Of a stretch of 64,000 bases of DNA, positions 10,286 through 19,509 are shown in pieces. Position 1 is the first letter of the stretch, and every line of letters starts with the position of its first letter. Below the pieces are notes generated by a model that searched no databases, was not told where the DNA came from, and saw only the letters and a program-made list of their open reading frames with translations. Location: assembly GCA_030220185.1 (NCBI GenBank), contig JASPKZ010001231.1, forward strand, positions 372,001-436,000, in the 5' to 3' direction. This DNA comes from Diploptera punctata. Lineage: Eukaryota > Arthropoda > Insecta > Blattodea > Blaberidae. Made by a program: the position numbers and the translations under genes.

Positions 10286-10379
10286 ATTATTAATATGAGC
10301 CTTCAACATCCTCATAATTTAGTTGTGTTCTCAAGAACACAGATTATGAGGTAAGATGTTAAAGACTCATATTAATAAT
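10286..10379. repeat. PLE-terminal-type palindrome
   Basis: Arms of about 45 bp (ATTATTAATATGAG...) centred on GTGTTCTCAAGAACAC, including TTATGAGGTAAGATG. The same CCTCATAA/TTATGAGG motif flanks PLE remnants elsewhere. No hammerhead core is visible here. Confidence 0.55.
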
Positions 10380-10394
10380 ACAATAAGAGAAATA

Positions 10395-10665
10395 ATGAGT
10401 GTAGAAAAGGATATTGTACAAGAGATTGAAGAAATCCAACTAAGATGGTACGGACATATAATGAGAAGAAGGGATACAGAAACAAACAAAGAAGTATTGA
10501 AATGGATTCCTCCTAGAGAAGGGAAACATGGTAGACCAAAGCCAACGTGGATAAAGGGAATTCAAGACAACATGAAGAAGAGAAATATGACAGAAGCAGA
10601 CACACAAGACTGGGAGGTGTGGAAGAAAAAAATTGTATATTTTGGTTCAACATACCTGTGTAAAT
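10395..10665 (+). mobile_element. LINE ORF2 3'-end fragment
   Basis: Open frame with LRWYGHIMRRRDTE, then PPREGKHGRPKPTWIKGI. This is the familiar C-terminal tail of insect LINE ORF2 (WxGHxxR, G-R-P-x-x-W). It stops after SKYLCK-like sequence and a short A-rich tract at 10681 consistent with a retrotransposon 3' end. Confidence 0.6.
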
Positions 10666-10891
10666 AACAGAAACAATCCTGAAAAAAAAAAATTAAAAAG
10701 AACCTCATAATGTAATATCCTATTAATATTTATTAATAATCTCTGTACTGTTTTCTGCTAGCCAATTATAGCAACCACTTCATTTGACCTTGGCTGTTTG
10801 TAGTTATTGTGTCATGGATGTCATTTAATTTTTAATTTTAAACTTTTCTTTACTATGTATGATTAATATTACTGTCTTTTCTACTTAAATT

Positions 10892-10897
10892 TTTATT
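10892..10897 (-). terminator. Possible poly(A) signal of the CD36-family gene
   Basis: AATAAA on the minus strand, 124 bases beyond the stop codon of the terminal exon at 11021. It is the first exact hexamer I see downstream. Expression data would be needed to confirm its use. Confidence 0.4.
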
Positions 10898-11020
10898 AAT
10901 CCAAATGACTTCCAGGCCCATTTAGTTTGGATAGACAAGGTTCTACTGTGATTATAAATGATAGAATAAAGTTGTTCTAAGTTTAGGGCAGGAACTTTAA
11001 TTTAGCACTATCAATATTGA

Positions 11021-11221
11021 TCACATTGTTCTAGGGATTGGATCAAGTGAAATGTAGGTGCCTTTGTATTCAGTTGTCTTTTGAACTTTGATTACTCTAA
11101 AATAGAGAAGGGCAATGCCTAGAGCTACTAGAGCTGTGCTGATTAATGCTTGTATTTTTGGTGTGATGACCACAAACAAGTACAGTCCTATCTTCATTAT
11201 CTGTGGAATCTGGTCTTGTTT
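11021..11221 (-). CDS. CD36/SR-B family protein, terminal coding exon
   Basis: Last exon of the minus-strand CD36/scavenger receptor class B gene. It follows a CACACAG acceptor (AG at 11223-11222), starts in phase 0 and encodes 66 residues plus TGA. Residues about 24-45 (IQALISTALVALGIALLYFR) form the C-terminal transmembrane helix that all CD36-family proteins have. It is followed by a short cytoplasmic tail with basic residues and no obvious di-leucine sorting signal of the lysosomal LIMP-2 type. Family members bind lipids, lipoproteins or pheromones through a large ectodomain anchored at both ends. The exon is intact, and the preceding residues KQDQIPQIMK fit the juxtamembrane region. Confidence 0.8.
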   Translation of the reverse strand, partial: KQDQIPQIMKIGLYLFVVITPKIQALISTALVALGIALLYFRVIKVQKTTEYKGTYISLDPIPRTM

Positions 11222-11575
11222 CTGTGTGAAAAAAAAAACAAAAATATTTTTAATTATTTGTAAACATAAAATGAAATGTTAAAATAAAATTTTAAGTATA
11301 CCGTATTTGCTCATGTAATTTGCACACTTTTTAATTTACTTTGGCCACTGAAAAATTAGGGAGCGTAATATATGCGGATTTTTAAAATTAGAGGTCCCGT
11401 TCTGAGTTATCTCAATTATGGTAGGTAAATACAGTATATTTAATTAAATAGAAATAAAACTTAAAGTTTTATGTGATTTTATGGAAATATAGTAATTAAG
11501 AATGCAGTAACTTTGTCATCTCTTGTAAATTTATAGCATAACACTGTAGGTAATTGTGAATTATACAAGTAATAA

Positions 11576-11905
11576 TCATGCAATAATAAATCTATAAACA
11601 ATAATAATTATTATACAAATGAAACAATACAAATACCATAAATCGTCTATGTTGTAAGAATTAGTAATTTCATGTGCACATAGTTGTAGCATGTCATGTA
11701 TAACTGCAATATCATTGTTCTGCAACTGTTCTAAATAAATTAAAAGTTCATCTTCTACAGTCGGATATTTACCAGTTTTCGGGCCACGAAATGCCCTACT
11801 GTCACTTCTTGCATTATTTAGGGCCTCTTTTTGTTTCCTCCAATAATGCACGTTGGATTAGAGAACTCGGAATTCTCTTGCTGCACGATTACCTAAATGT
11901 TCTGC
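11576..11905 (-). pseudogene. Transposase DNA-binding-domain fragment (CENP-B HTH type)
   Basis: The minus-strand frame reads AREFRVL-stop-SNVHYWRKQKEAL, then RAFRGPKTGKYPTVEDEL and MLQLCAHEIT. This matches the first HTH, linker and start of the CENP-B-type HTH of pogo-like transposases (xNVRYWRKQK, AFRGPK, ELxxYV, xMLQLxAxEI). One in-frame TAA interrupts the first HTH, and there is no DDE catalytic domain. It is enclosed in TA-flanked termini. Confidence 0.6.
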
Positions 11906-12118
11906 AAAACTTCATCATCATCGTCCTTTCAAGTATTAGGCCCAGTGGCCCGTTACGGTCTCCTGCCATCTCCGAAAAGGTTGACCCACAGATCTTCTGC
12001 CTCGAGGAATGTAGTGAAGAATTTGTTTTGGCAAAACTTATCACGTTCAATTTATATGATGCTGTGTAGTGGGACTTTGTGAAGCAGATGGTTCTGTTGC
12101 TAGTAAGTGACCTACATT

Positions 12119-12222
12119 GGAATGTAAGAATTGGCAATGGAATGTAAGAATTGGCATTGGAATGTAAGAATTGGCAATGGAATGTAAGAATTGGCAATGG
12201 AATGTAAGAATTGGCATTGGAA
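12119..12222. repeat. 20-bp minisatellite, about 5 copies
   Basis: Unit GGAATGTAAGAATTGGCAAT, alternating with a variant ending CATT. It lies inside the Tigger-like element. Confidence 0.9.
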
Positions 12223-12386
12223 TTCAGGGAGGGAAAATTCCTACTATATTGAAAAGAAAATGTAGGCCCTACCCAAAATGTGTGTGCAAAATACACAGAA
12301 CAAAAATAAAGTTCAAAACAATCCCCTAAAAAATTAGGGTGCAGAAAATATGCAGGGGTGCACATTATGTGAACAAATACGGTACA

Positions 12387-12508
12387 CCTCATCTCATAAG
12401 ATAAATTTTCTCACATGGAAATGTTCTGACATTTAGAATCTAGTTGAAAATGGATGTGATAGTCTCCAGAACATGCTTAAATGAGAAAATTCATCCCATA
12501 AGATGAGT
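12387..12508. repeat. PLE-type palindrome
   Basis: Imperfect inverted repeat: CTCATCTCATAAGAT...TTTTCTCA pairs with TGAGAAAATTCAT...AAGATGAG. It abuts the next palindrome at 12510. Confidence 0.45.
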
Positions 12509-12554
12509 TAAATATTAATGAGTTGTGATAAACTCTGTGTTCTTCAAAGCACAG

Positions 12555-12591
12555 AACCATGATTTCTGGAACAGTTGTTCCTATCTTCAAG
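12555..12591 (-). ncRNA. Hammerhead-like ribozyme core
   Basis: Minus strand: CTTGAAGA in place of CTGANGA, stem II GGAAC/GTTCC with an AACT loop, then GAAATCATGGTT. Stem III ATCATGGT is nearly self-complementary and the cleavage triplet is GUU. Confidence 0.4.
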
Positions 12592-12670
12592 TCATTTTTA
12601 CGACTGTTGAATTTTTGTTTTCACCTTCATCTTCATCTTTTGAAGACAAAAATTCAAGTCATAAAAATGG

Positions 12671-12707
12671 TCGAAGATAGAAACAACTGTTCCAGAAAAC
12701 CATGGTC
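12671..12707 (+). ncRNA. Hammerhead-like ribozyme core, decayed
   Basis: TCGAAGA, a stem-II-like AGAAAC...GTTCC, then GAAAACCATGGTC. ACCATGGT is a perfect palindrome followed by C, giving a GUC triplet, with one extra A after GAAA. It mirrors 12555-12591. Confidence 0.35.
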
Positions 12708-12961
12708 TTGTGATTTGAAGAACACAGAGTTAGGAGGTGAGATTTTTCATGACTCATTAACATTTATGAACAGAAAGCCTCATAATGTTATTTTTCATAA
12801 TAAATTTATGTAATGTCATAAGTTGAGATATGTGTTCTTAATTCAGTTTTATAGATCATCCAAGCTACTTTTAATATAAACTTTTTATATACTTTTTAAT
12901 ATAAACAAATATGTATTATTCTTAGTTAAAAAAACTTAAAGTATGAGGTAAGATGAGAAAT

Positions 12962-12986
12962 GACTCATTCATTCATTCATTCATTG
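12962..12986. repeat. (ATTC)n microsatellite
   Basis: Five to six ATTC units ahead of the S2 SINE. Confidence 0.85.
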
Positions 12987-12997
12987 AATAAAAACTC

Positions 12998-13333
12998 AAG
13001 CGCGACAAGCCTAGAAGGCCTTTGGCCTACCAGCCAGCTACTGGCCTCATGTCCACATGTGTTAATCACAGAGGTAGATGATCATAAACCAGTGTAGGAG
13101 TGACATGTGATCAGCATGTCGGGTCTCACAGCCGTTATAGCTGGTCTTCTCAACCTGAAGTCGCTACTTATTGTAGCTACCCAAATGCCTCATGATGCTG
13201 GGTGGACACATGTCCCTTACTGGCTGGAATTCCATGAGAAAATTTCTTCCCCCATGAGGACTCGAACCAGTGCAAGTCACATAGCTCTGTGCCAAAGCAT
13301 ATTGTCTTAACCACTCGGTTACGGCGTGGGACC
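12998..13333 (-). repeat. SINE family S2, near full length
   Basis: Minus-oriented copy of 15326-15672. Its tRNA-like head is at the right edge (reverse complement GCCGTAACCGAGTGGTTAAG), and the body includes GACATGTGATCAGCATGTC. Confidence 0.7.
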
Positions 13334-13742
13334 ATTCATTGAATGTATTATTCTATTCACACATTCAGTCAATTGCCAATATTAAGTCTGAATGACATCC
13401 ACAGTTTCAGTATTGTTTACCGTTATTATAACAATTGTTAAAAAAACTGAAAATTCATTGCTGTTAATTGCATAAACAAAGTCTAATCATGACCATTGCC
13501 TTGGGATTTTCAGTTATTCTTTTATAGTAGGCTACATATCTGTACCATCACATTATTTTTTTCACTATTGTTATAGTTTCTTTCACTTCCATTATTCCTC
13601 TTACCTCCGTATTTTTTATTCTTTCTGTTCTCAATCTGTTTGATAATCTTAAAAGAATTCATTTCAATAGTTCTCAATTTTTTATGTTGTTCATTCTTTG
13701 TCCAATTTCTGCACTATATAATGTTATCGTATAAAGGATTAA
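13334..13742. other. Nothing recognised
   Basis: AT-rich sequence with T-rich tracts. The short plus-strand open frame at 13640-13846 crosses a transposon boundary and is not a gene. Confidence 0.4.
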
Positions 13743-14334
13743 GGGTCGAATGTTTGAATGCATTAGACAGTAAAAGGCGTTCTCTGCTGAGAAAGTTTTA
13801 TCCAAATACATTTTGCTTACTCAGAAATCTATTCATGCAATTATAATTGTAAGCTACCTGACGAGGTACCTTAAGATCATAGCTCAAGATAGAAACTTAT
13901 CGTGAAAATCCCGAAGGGAACCGATGTAGTTTGAAACCTTTGCAGCTTTATCCAAGATGTCGGACCTTGAAGACTTCGATTATGTTTTCGGTATACGCGG
14001 AGAAGAGGAATTTGATAGTCTACCAAAGAATTCAACTGGAAGAACAGGAGAAACGGCGCAATATTGCGCGATGCAGACGTTGTATATGGTATTATTTGCG
14101 GGACGCAAGTGTAAATGCGTTCCTCTATAGCAGACGAAAATAATGGAAGTGGTTTTATCGCTGAGAATTCTGGGTAATTCATTGCCAATATTACGAAAAC
14201 GTCAACTTTCATGCATGACCGGTAAGTCGGCCGTTAATTCGATCTCAGCAATTGCTCACGGTGAATCAGCTCACCAGTGATTGGAAGTAATTTGAGTAGA
14301 GACTAATGTATTTGCATACGACCCTAAATGTAGT
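13743..14334 (+). mobile_element. PIF/Harbinger-like element, copy 1
   Basis: Termini GGGTCGAATG... and ...CATACGACCC are inverted, flanked by TAA at 13740-13742 and 14335-14337. A 3-bp TWA duplication is typical of PIF/Harbinger. The 592-bp element carries a short open frame from an ATG at 13957 (MSDLEDFDYVF). Related copies: 18263-18875, 24223-24767, 30161-30736, 52025-52617. Confidence 0.75.
13957..14140 (+). pseudogene. Harbinger-like short ORF, frameshifted copy
   Basis: Begins MSDLEDFDYVFGIRGEEEFD like its relatives, but two bases are missing in the codons for RVYQ, shifting the frame. In the better copies the frame continues QRIQLEEQENRR, then RYYLRDASVNAFLYSRRK, and stops soon after. 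About 75 acidic/basic residues without DDE motifs: it may be the N-terminus of a PIF/Harbinger nuclease left by internal deletion, or a separate small protein. Function unknown. Confidence 0.4.
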
Positions 14335-14639
14335 ATCGTGTTTAGATGTATTGAGGATGCTCTTGTTTCATAAACTGAGCCCTAATGATTTTTTTCCCCC
14401 ATTACTAATTCCTTTTTTAATTTCCAAATTTGATCTTCCTTCTTTTTACAAAATGAAACCCAAGATGTAAAATGGGTTAATTACTTACTACAAATATCCA
14501 CCATTTAAAAAAATATTCATGATATAATAACAATAAAGCACCAATGAATTTTGAAACTGCATAAAAGATAATAAAAAATAAAACTTTAACACATTTTTAG
14601 ATAATGCTAATTACAAAAGATAAAGTTTGGAACGGAATA
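14335..14639. other. Nothing recognised
   Basis: AT-rich spacer with no coding or repeat signal. Confidence 0.35.
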
Positions 14640-14689
14640 CAAGATTAATGAGACTTATTCAAAAACTGAACAAAAAGTAATCTATAGTA

Positions 14690-14882
14690 ATGTTTAAGAT
14701 GACCATATATAGCACGTGATTGTTTGGCAGCAAGTCATATTTACATCTCCAAGATGTACTATCTGTAATGAAGACTTCATCATGAATAGTGATCATCTGA
14801 AAGTCTGCAAGAAGCTCTGTGATGAAAATCCAAAGAATATTTTTCAATTATATTGGGAAGTAATAAGGGAACTAATTGGTTA
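14690..14882 (+). mobile_element. LINE ORF2 C-terminal (RNase H tail) fragment
   Basis: HDCLAASHIYIS in one frame, then after a 1-base shift SPRCTICNEDFIMNSDHL and ELYW-like NIFQLYWEVIREL before a stop. The Cys-x2-Cys and downstream DHL motifs match the tails at 2186-2500 and 5215-5420. Confidence 0.6.
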
Positions 14883-14937
14883 AACCTAGCAGTTTACCAT
14901 TACAAACAATAATAATAATAGGCTTACAATACACATA

Positions 14938-15200
14938 ATGGAATTCTACGAAAATAGAAGTAAAGCCACCAGTGGATACTATGAAGCGGATTGATGAAGT
15001 AAAAAGAACTTAAAATTGGAAGGAATTATTCAAGAAGATATCCTAAACAGAGATATTGTTAGAATTAAGGTGCATAAATGGCAAGTTGACTAAGAGGACA
15101 AACCAAAGAAAAAAACTGGAACAATATGGGCAGAGGAGAGAAAGCAAGCCCATAGCCAAAAAATGAAGGAAATATGGATTCAAAAGAAATGCCTGTAAGT
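14938..15200 (+). mobile_element. Degenerate retroelement tail
   Basis: Broken frames with RIDEVKRT, KVHKWQVD and TIWAEERKQAHSQKMKEIW suggest a LINE-like 3' coding end. No diagnostic domain; assignment uncertain. Confidence 0.3.
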
Positions 15201-15239
15201 ACTTTGCGTAGTCTTACATGGGCTCATTCACAATAAAAA

Positions 15240-15300
15240 AAATTATTTATTTAACTGACAGAGTTAGGAGCATGGGTCTTTCTCTTCCATTCAACCAGTA
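15240..15300. repeat. Short interspersed repeat R
   Basis: TTATTTAACTGACAGAGTTA...CTTCCATTCAACCAG resembles 27791-27960 and 49855-49930 (ACCTGGCAGAGTTAAG, CTTCCACTTCACCAG). Confidence 0.4.
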
Positions 15301-15325
15301 GCAATTAAAAGAATATAATACTTAC

Positions 15326-15672
15326 CATTGTCCAGCACGTAGCCGAATGGTTAAAGTAAGATGTCTTGGCGCAGAGCTATGGGACTTGCGCTACTTCGGG
15401 CCTCCATGGGGGAAGAAATTTTCTCATGGAATTTCAGCAAGTATTGGACCAGTGCCTACCCAGCATCATAAGGCATTTGGGTAATTACAATAAGTAGCGG
15501 CTCCAGGTTGAGAAAATCAGCTATAATGGGTAGGGGACCCGACATGTTGATCACATGTCACCCCTACACTGGTTCGATGATCGTCTATCTCTGTGATTAA
15601 CACATTTAGATATAAGGCCAGCAGCCAGCTGGTAGGCCAAGGGGTTTCTAGGCCTGTCACGCTGTGGAGTCA
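15326..15672 (+). repeat. SINE family S2, full length with TSD
   Basis: 347 bp flanked by the 9-bp direct repeat AATACTTAC (15317-15325 and 15673-15681). The tRNA-derived head at the left reads TAGCCGAATGGTTAAAGTAA ... with a B-box-like segment. TSDs show LINE-type insertion. The best copy for defining S2. Confidence 0.8.
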
Positions 15673-15692
15673 AATACTTACTAATGTTTAAT

Positions 15693-16012
15693 CCATCCAT
15701 AGTAATTCTGCCCGAGGGCAGGTCCTTCACTGCAATCATAGCATTCCCATGCTGTGCTTGCAGCTTTACTAGGGAATTGTAGGTGTGGTACCTTCCTGTT
15801 GTTTTCCACACCGGTGAAGGATGATAAGGATGATGATGATGGCCATATGATTTCGGGGACCGTTTGGGCCTAAAAGTTTTCCTGACATTTGTCTTACAGG
15901 TGAGGAAAAACCCCGATAAAAACCTCACCCAGAAAAACTGCCCCGACCGGGGATCGAACCCGGGCCCGCTGCATGACAAGGCAGCACGCTACCTCGAGAC
16001 CACAGCGGTGGA
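15693..16012 (-). repeat. SINE family S3, full length with TSD
   Basis: 320 bp flanked by CTAATGTTTAAT at 15681-15692 and 16013-16024. The minus-strand tRNA-like head is GTCCACCGCTGTGGTCTCGA with B box GGGTTCGATCC. It is inserted immediately next to the S2 copy, sharing one base of its TSD. Confidence 0.8.
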
Positions 16013-16034
16013 CTAATGTTTAATATATGTAGGA

Positions 16035-16215
16035 AATAACACTATGAGGTTTCTTTTAATTATTAATGAGTTGGTTATTCTGACTCACCTCATATTTCTT
16101 GATTTTTATGCAGACCAGGTATCGTCGCTTTTGCATGACATTGTCAATGTATTGAATGCATCAAGAAATAGTGAGGCAAGTCAAAATAACCAACACATTA
16201 ATAATTACTTACTAA
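16035..16215. repeat. PLE-terminal-type palindrome
   Basis: ATTATTAATGAGTTGGTTAT...CTCATATTTCTTGAT pairs with ATCAAGAAATAGTGAGGC...ATTAATAAT around a 60-bp loop. AACACTATGAGGTTTC at the left is the usual PLE-end flank. Confidence 0.55.
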
Positions 16216-16279
16216 TGTATATATACACAATGGTGTTTTAAGATGAAAATATTGACAATAATAGTAATATCATCATCAT

Positions 16280-16690
16280 CCATGCAAGTATTAAGCCATG
16301 TGGCCTGTTACGGTCTCAAAGAGGAATTTTCCATCTGATGCTTTTTTGGACGTCCTAGCGATCTTTTGCCTTGGGGGCAGTAACAAAGCATGGCTTTTGG
16401 AATTCTATGAGACGGCATTCGTTGAAGATGGGCTTTTCAGTTGTTTTGGTAGTTTTGTATATGGTGGAGAATCGGTTCTACCTCCAACTCTTCCATAATT
16501 TCCTCATTTCTTTTATGGTCCCACTTTGTATAGCTGCTGTATGGTGCATAAATCACATCTCATTTGCTGTTATTTGCCTTTCATCTTTTCTTCGTATTGC
16601 CCAAGCTTCACTACCATATCTTAATACTGGCCTTGTGAGAACCTTATAAAGTCGTAATCTAGTGTTCTTTTGCACTAGAGATGGTTTCAT
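16280..16690 (-). mobile_element. LINE ORF2 fragment (RT thumb/3' region)
   Basis: Minus-strand open segments include KVLTRPVLRYGSEAWAI-type sequence, RQITANEM and CRLIEFQKPC, typical of insect LINE polymerase downstream of the reverse transcriptase core. A related scrap lies near 11915-12000. Confidence 0.5.
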
Positions 16691-16837
16691 TATACTGCTA
16701 ATTATTAATATTACATAATTAGTCAATATGATGTGTTATAATAAAAATTAGTGTCACACAATGGTCTTAACATCAATTTACTTATTATTATTTATGATGA
16801 AACTTATTTAAAATAAAATATACTTACTTACTGGCAC

Positions 16838-17330
16838 TATCGAACCCATAAATTCATGGCCGTGCGGACATAAGCTCTCCATACATCCCTATCCTGAGCT
16901 AATGCTTTCCAATCATTCCCCTGTATAATCTACTTCCCTCAAATCATAGTTAATGTTATTCTCCCACCTCATTCTTGGTCTACCAAACTGGGCATTTTCC
17001 CTCTGGCTTTCCTACAAGAATCTTCCATGTAAGTCTTTCATTCCCCATACGTGCAACATGTCCTGCCAATCGCAGTCTACAAGACTTAACTGTTCTTATT
17101 ATATCTGGCTTCCTATAAAGACCATGAAGTTCATTGTTATGTATTCTTCTCCATTCACCTGTTTGTTCATCTCTCTTTGGTCCAAAAATTTTCCTAGGTA
17201 CTTTATTCTCAAATACTTGTAATCGCCTTTCCTCCCTTAAGAGTCCATGTTTCGCACCCATATAATATAACTGGTAGAATAATAGTTTTATATATTTTCA
17301 GTTTAACATTTTTTGAAAAGAGTTGGGACA
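16838..17330 (-). mobile_element. LINE-1 type fragment (KIFGPKRDE family)
   Basis: The minus-strand frame reads RRLQVFENKVPRKIFGPKRD, ELHGLYRKPDIIRTVKS, RLAGHVARMGNER and VGKPEGKCPV, then degenerates. Same family at 26036-26846, 37965-38660 and 61785-62175. This is the C-terminal portion of a non-LTR retrotransposon ORF2. Confidence 0.75.
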
Positions 17331-17599
17331 TCAAATTAGAAAATATTAATATGTTTTTTTTTTAATTGGAGTCATCATTTATAGGAAATGTAATGTAGCT
17401 GAAACCCAAGCAAATTCAGCAGTTTGTTTCAAATATCATTCACTAAAACTTCTGGATTTAGTTCCATCAATTTGGAAATAATGTTCAAATTAATTCACAT
17501 AGCTGTTTGTGTGTGTGTATATGTTCCATTGCCTTTTCATGCTTCAGGTTCCATGCTAGGCAGATAAGATGAGATTAATGTGACCTATTTTTGATTTAT

Positions 17600-17765
17600 G
17601 CACCACTTCAGCAGACATCACCCCCTTTTTTTAGCTCCAAAATTGAAAATTTTATAATTGAAATTTCCAATCCCATGAGGTATTGAACCCGGATACACTA
17701 GTCAGGAAGCAGGTATGCTACCATCCTCTTCTACCACAGCAGTGAGTAGCCTAATATACCATCAA
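17600..17765 (-). repeat. tRNA-derived SINE fragment
   Basis: The minus strand contains a tRNA-like head (GGTAGAAGAGGATGGTAGCA ... GGGTTCAATACC). Family not matched elsewhere in the window. Confidence 0.45.
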
Positions 17766-17814
17766 TGATCAAGAGAAATATACTTAAAAGTATCAAAACC
17801 CACAGAATCCAAAA

Positions 17815-18262
17815 TTGTATGGACTCCCAAAAATACACAAGGAGGAGAATAAGATGAGACCCATTGTTAATAATATTGGCTCACCTTGTTGCATTTTGGC
17901 AAAATGGCTTATCAAGGAATTTAATGAATTACCACATTTCGACAACAAAAGTATTGAAAATTCAATTGAATTAGTAAAAGAACTGTATAATGTTTCATTG
18001 GATTGTAATAGCAGAATGGGTTTCCTTTTTATGCCGTTTCTTTATTTCCAAGCATCCCAATTGGAAAGATGTTAAATATTTTAGAAAAATGACTAAATTC
18101 CTTGAAACTAGAAAGAGAAATAATAGAAGAATATTTAAATCTTACAAAACTTTGTATTGACAATTTTTTCACCTTCAATGGAAAATTTTATAAACAAATC
18201 TCAGGTCAGGCTATGGGAAACTAATTTCACCATTTTTGGCAAATTTATTTATGGGTTACTTA
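17815..18262 (+). pseudogene. PLE-1 reverse transcriptase, N-terminal part
   Basis: MYGLPKIHKEENKMRPIVNN is the conserved PLE RT block that follows finger motif 2; LAKWLIKEFNELPHF and a helix-rich segment follow. The frame breaks after 18075. FTFNGKFYKQISGQAMG (18168-18220) and LISPFLANLFMGYL (to 18262) are in shifted frames. PLE reverse transcriptases prime synthesis of the element at the target. This copy is inactive, with at least two frameshifts before the Harbinger-like insertion. Confidence 0.7.
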
Positions 18263-18875
18263 GGGTCGTATGTTAGAACATTACTCTCTACTCAAATTAC
18301 TTCCAATCACTAGTGAGCTGATTCACCGTGAGCAATTGCTGAGAACGAATTAACGGCCGACTTATCGGTCACGCACAAGAGTCGACGTTTTCGTAATATT
18401 GGCAACGAATTACCCAGAATTCTCAGCGATAAAACCACTTCCGTTATTTTCGTCTGCTATAGAGGAATGCATTTATGCTTGCATCCCGCAAATAATACCG
18501 TATACAAACACGTCTGCGACACGCAATATTACGCCGATTCTCCTGTTCTTCCAGTTGAATTCTTTGGTAGACTCTATCAAATTCCTCTTCTCCGTGTAGG
18601 CCTATACTGAAAACATGATCGAAGTCTTCAAGGTCCGACATCTTGCATAAATGTTGGATAAAGCAGCAAAGTACATCGATTACCATCGGTTCCCGTTCGG
18701 TTCCCTTCGGGATTTTAATTTGAGTTGCTCATTTAAGCTACCTCCGCAGGTAGCTTACAAATTTAACCAATTATTATCGCATGAACAGATTTCTGAGTAA
18801 GCAAAATCGTATTAGCGTACAACTTGCTCAGCAGAGAAGGCATTTTACTGTCTAATGCGTCCAAACATGCGACCC
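18263..18875 (-). mobile_element. PIF/Harbinger-like element, copy 2
   Basis: 613 bp from GGGTCGTATG to ...CATGCGACCC, flanked by TTA (18260-18262 and 18876-18878). Inserted in the PLE-1 RT between the codons for FMGYL and EYHIT. Contains the short ORF on the minus strand (18444-18640: MSDLEDFDHVF), with insertions and a frameshift relative to the other copies. Confidence 0.75.
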
Positions 18876-18878
18876 TTA

Positions 18879-19231
18879 GAGTATCATATCACCAATGCTT
18901 ATCCCTGGATGTTTAAATGTTTGTATAGATGTGTGGATGATATTTTCTCTGTGATAAATTCTAAATATATTGAAGATGCATTGAAATTACTCAATCTTCA
19001 AAGTGAATCTGTAAAATTTACTATGGAATTAGAAAAGAATAACCAAATCACACTTTTGGACCTCTACATAATAAGGAATGAACAACAACAAAGAATTGAA
19101 TTCAGTATATACAGGAAGGATACTCATACTGACAATTATATAGTCTTCAGGTTTCAATCATATTGTGCATAAACATGCAATTTTCAACAGTTTGATATAT
19201 AGATTATTAAATGTTCCTCTAAATGAAGATT
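18879..19231 (+). pseudogene. PLE-1 reverse transcriptase, C-terminal part
   Basis: Opens with EYHITNAYPWMFKCLYRCVDDIF. The VDD box is the catalytic aspartate pair of the RT palm. It continues through NQITLLDLYIIRNEQQQRIE (the LDL block seen in PLE RT) and YRKDTHTDNYI before a frameshift, then RLLNVPLNEDF up to the piggyBac TTAA. The 'RYVDD' Arg-Cys variant retains both aspartates. Confidence 0.7.
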
Positions 19232-19509
19232 TTAACCCGTAAGCACACGCGCCAGGGTAAAAAATACTCAGACGTTATTCTTTTTGTTGGCAACACTGTG
19301 TTTGAATTTAAATTTATCTGCCGTTTTCAGTACCTTTCTTTCAGATATTTTTGCATTGTTGTATGTAAGATTTAGTTAGTTTTCCTGTGACTGCAGGAGT
19401 TTATGCATGCATATATCAAGATTGGGTAAGAACTACCCAGCGCGTGTGAATAAGTAACATAAATAGTGAATCGTTTTATTTGTGCACCATTTCTATTTTC
19501 CATTACAAA

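Larger units (their letters stand above)
11301..12382 (-). mobile_element. pogo/Tigger-like DNA transposon remnant
   Basis: Terminal inverted repeats start CCGTATTTGCTCATG (left) and CCGTATTTGTTCACA (right, reverse complement), flanked by TA at 11299-11300 and 12383-12384. The 1.08-kb interior carries a minus-strand fragment of an HTH transposase, a LINE-like scrap near 11915-12000 and a 20-bp minisatellite. It lies in the last intron-to-exon flank of the CD36 gene, only 78 bp upstream of the terminal exon. Confidence 0.7.
12510..12770. repeat. PLE terminal palindrome with two hammerhead-like cores
   Basis: Arms of about 110 bp (ATTAATGAGTTGTGATAAAC.../...GACTCATTAA) carry CTGTGTTCTTCAAA, AACAGTTGTT and ATCTTC in mirror order. 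A CCTCATAATGTTATTT motif follows at about 12778, the usual PLE-end flank in this window. Confidence 0.65.

Noticed and set aside
12119..12392. 167-codon minus-strand ORF
   Set aside because: Driven by the 20-bp minisatellite and adjoining transposon ends; no domain.
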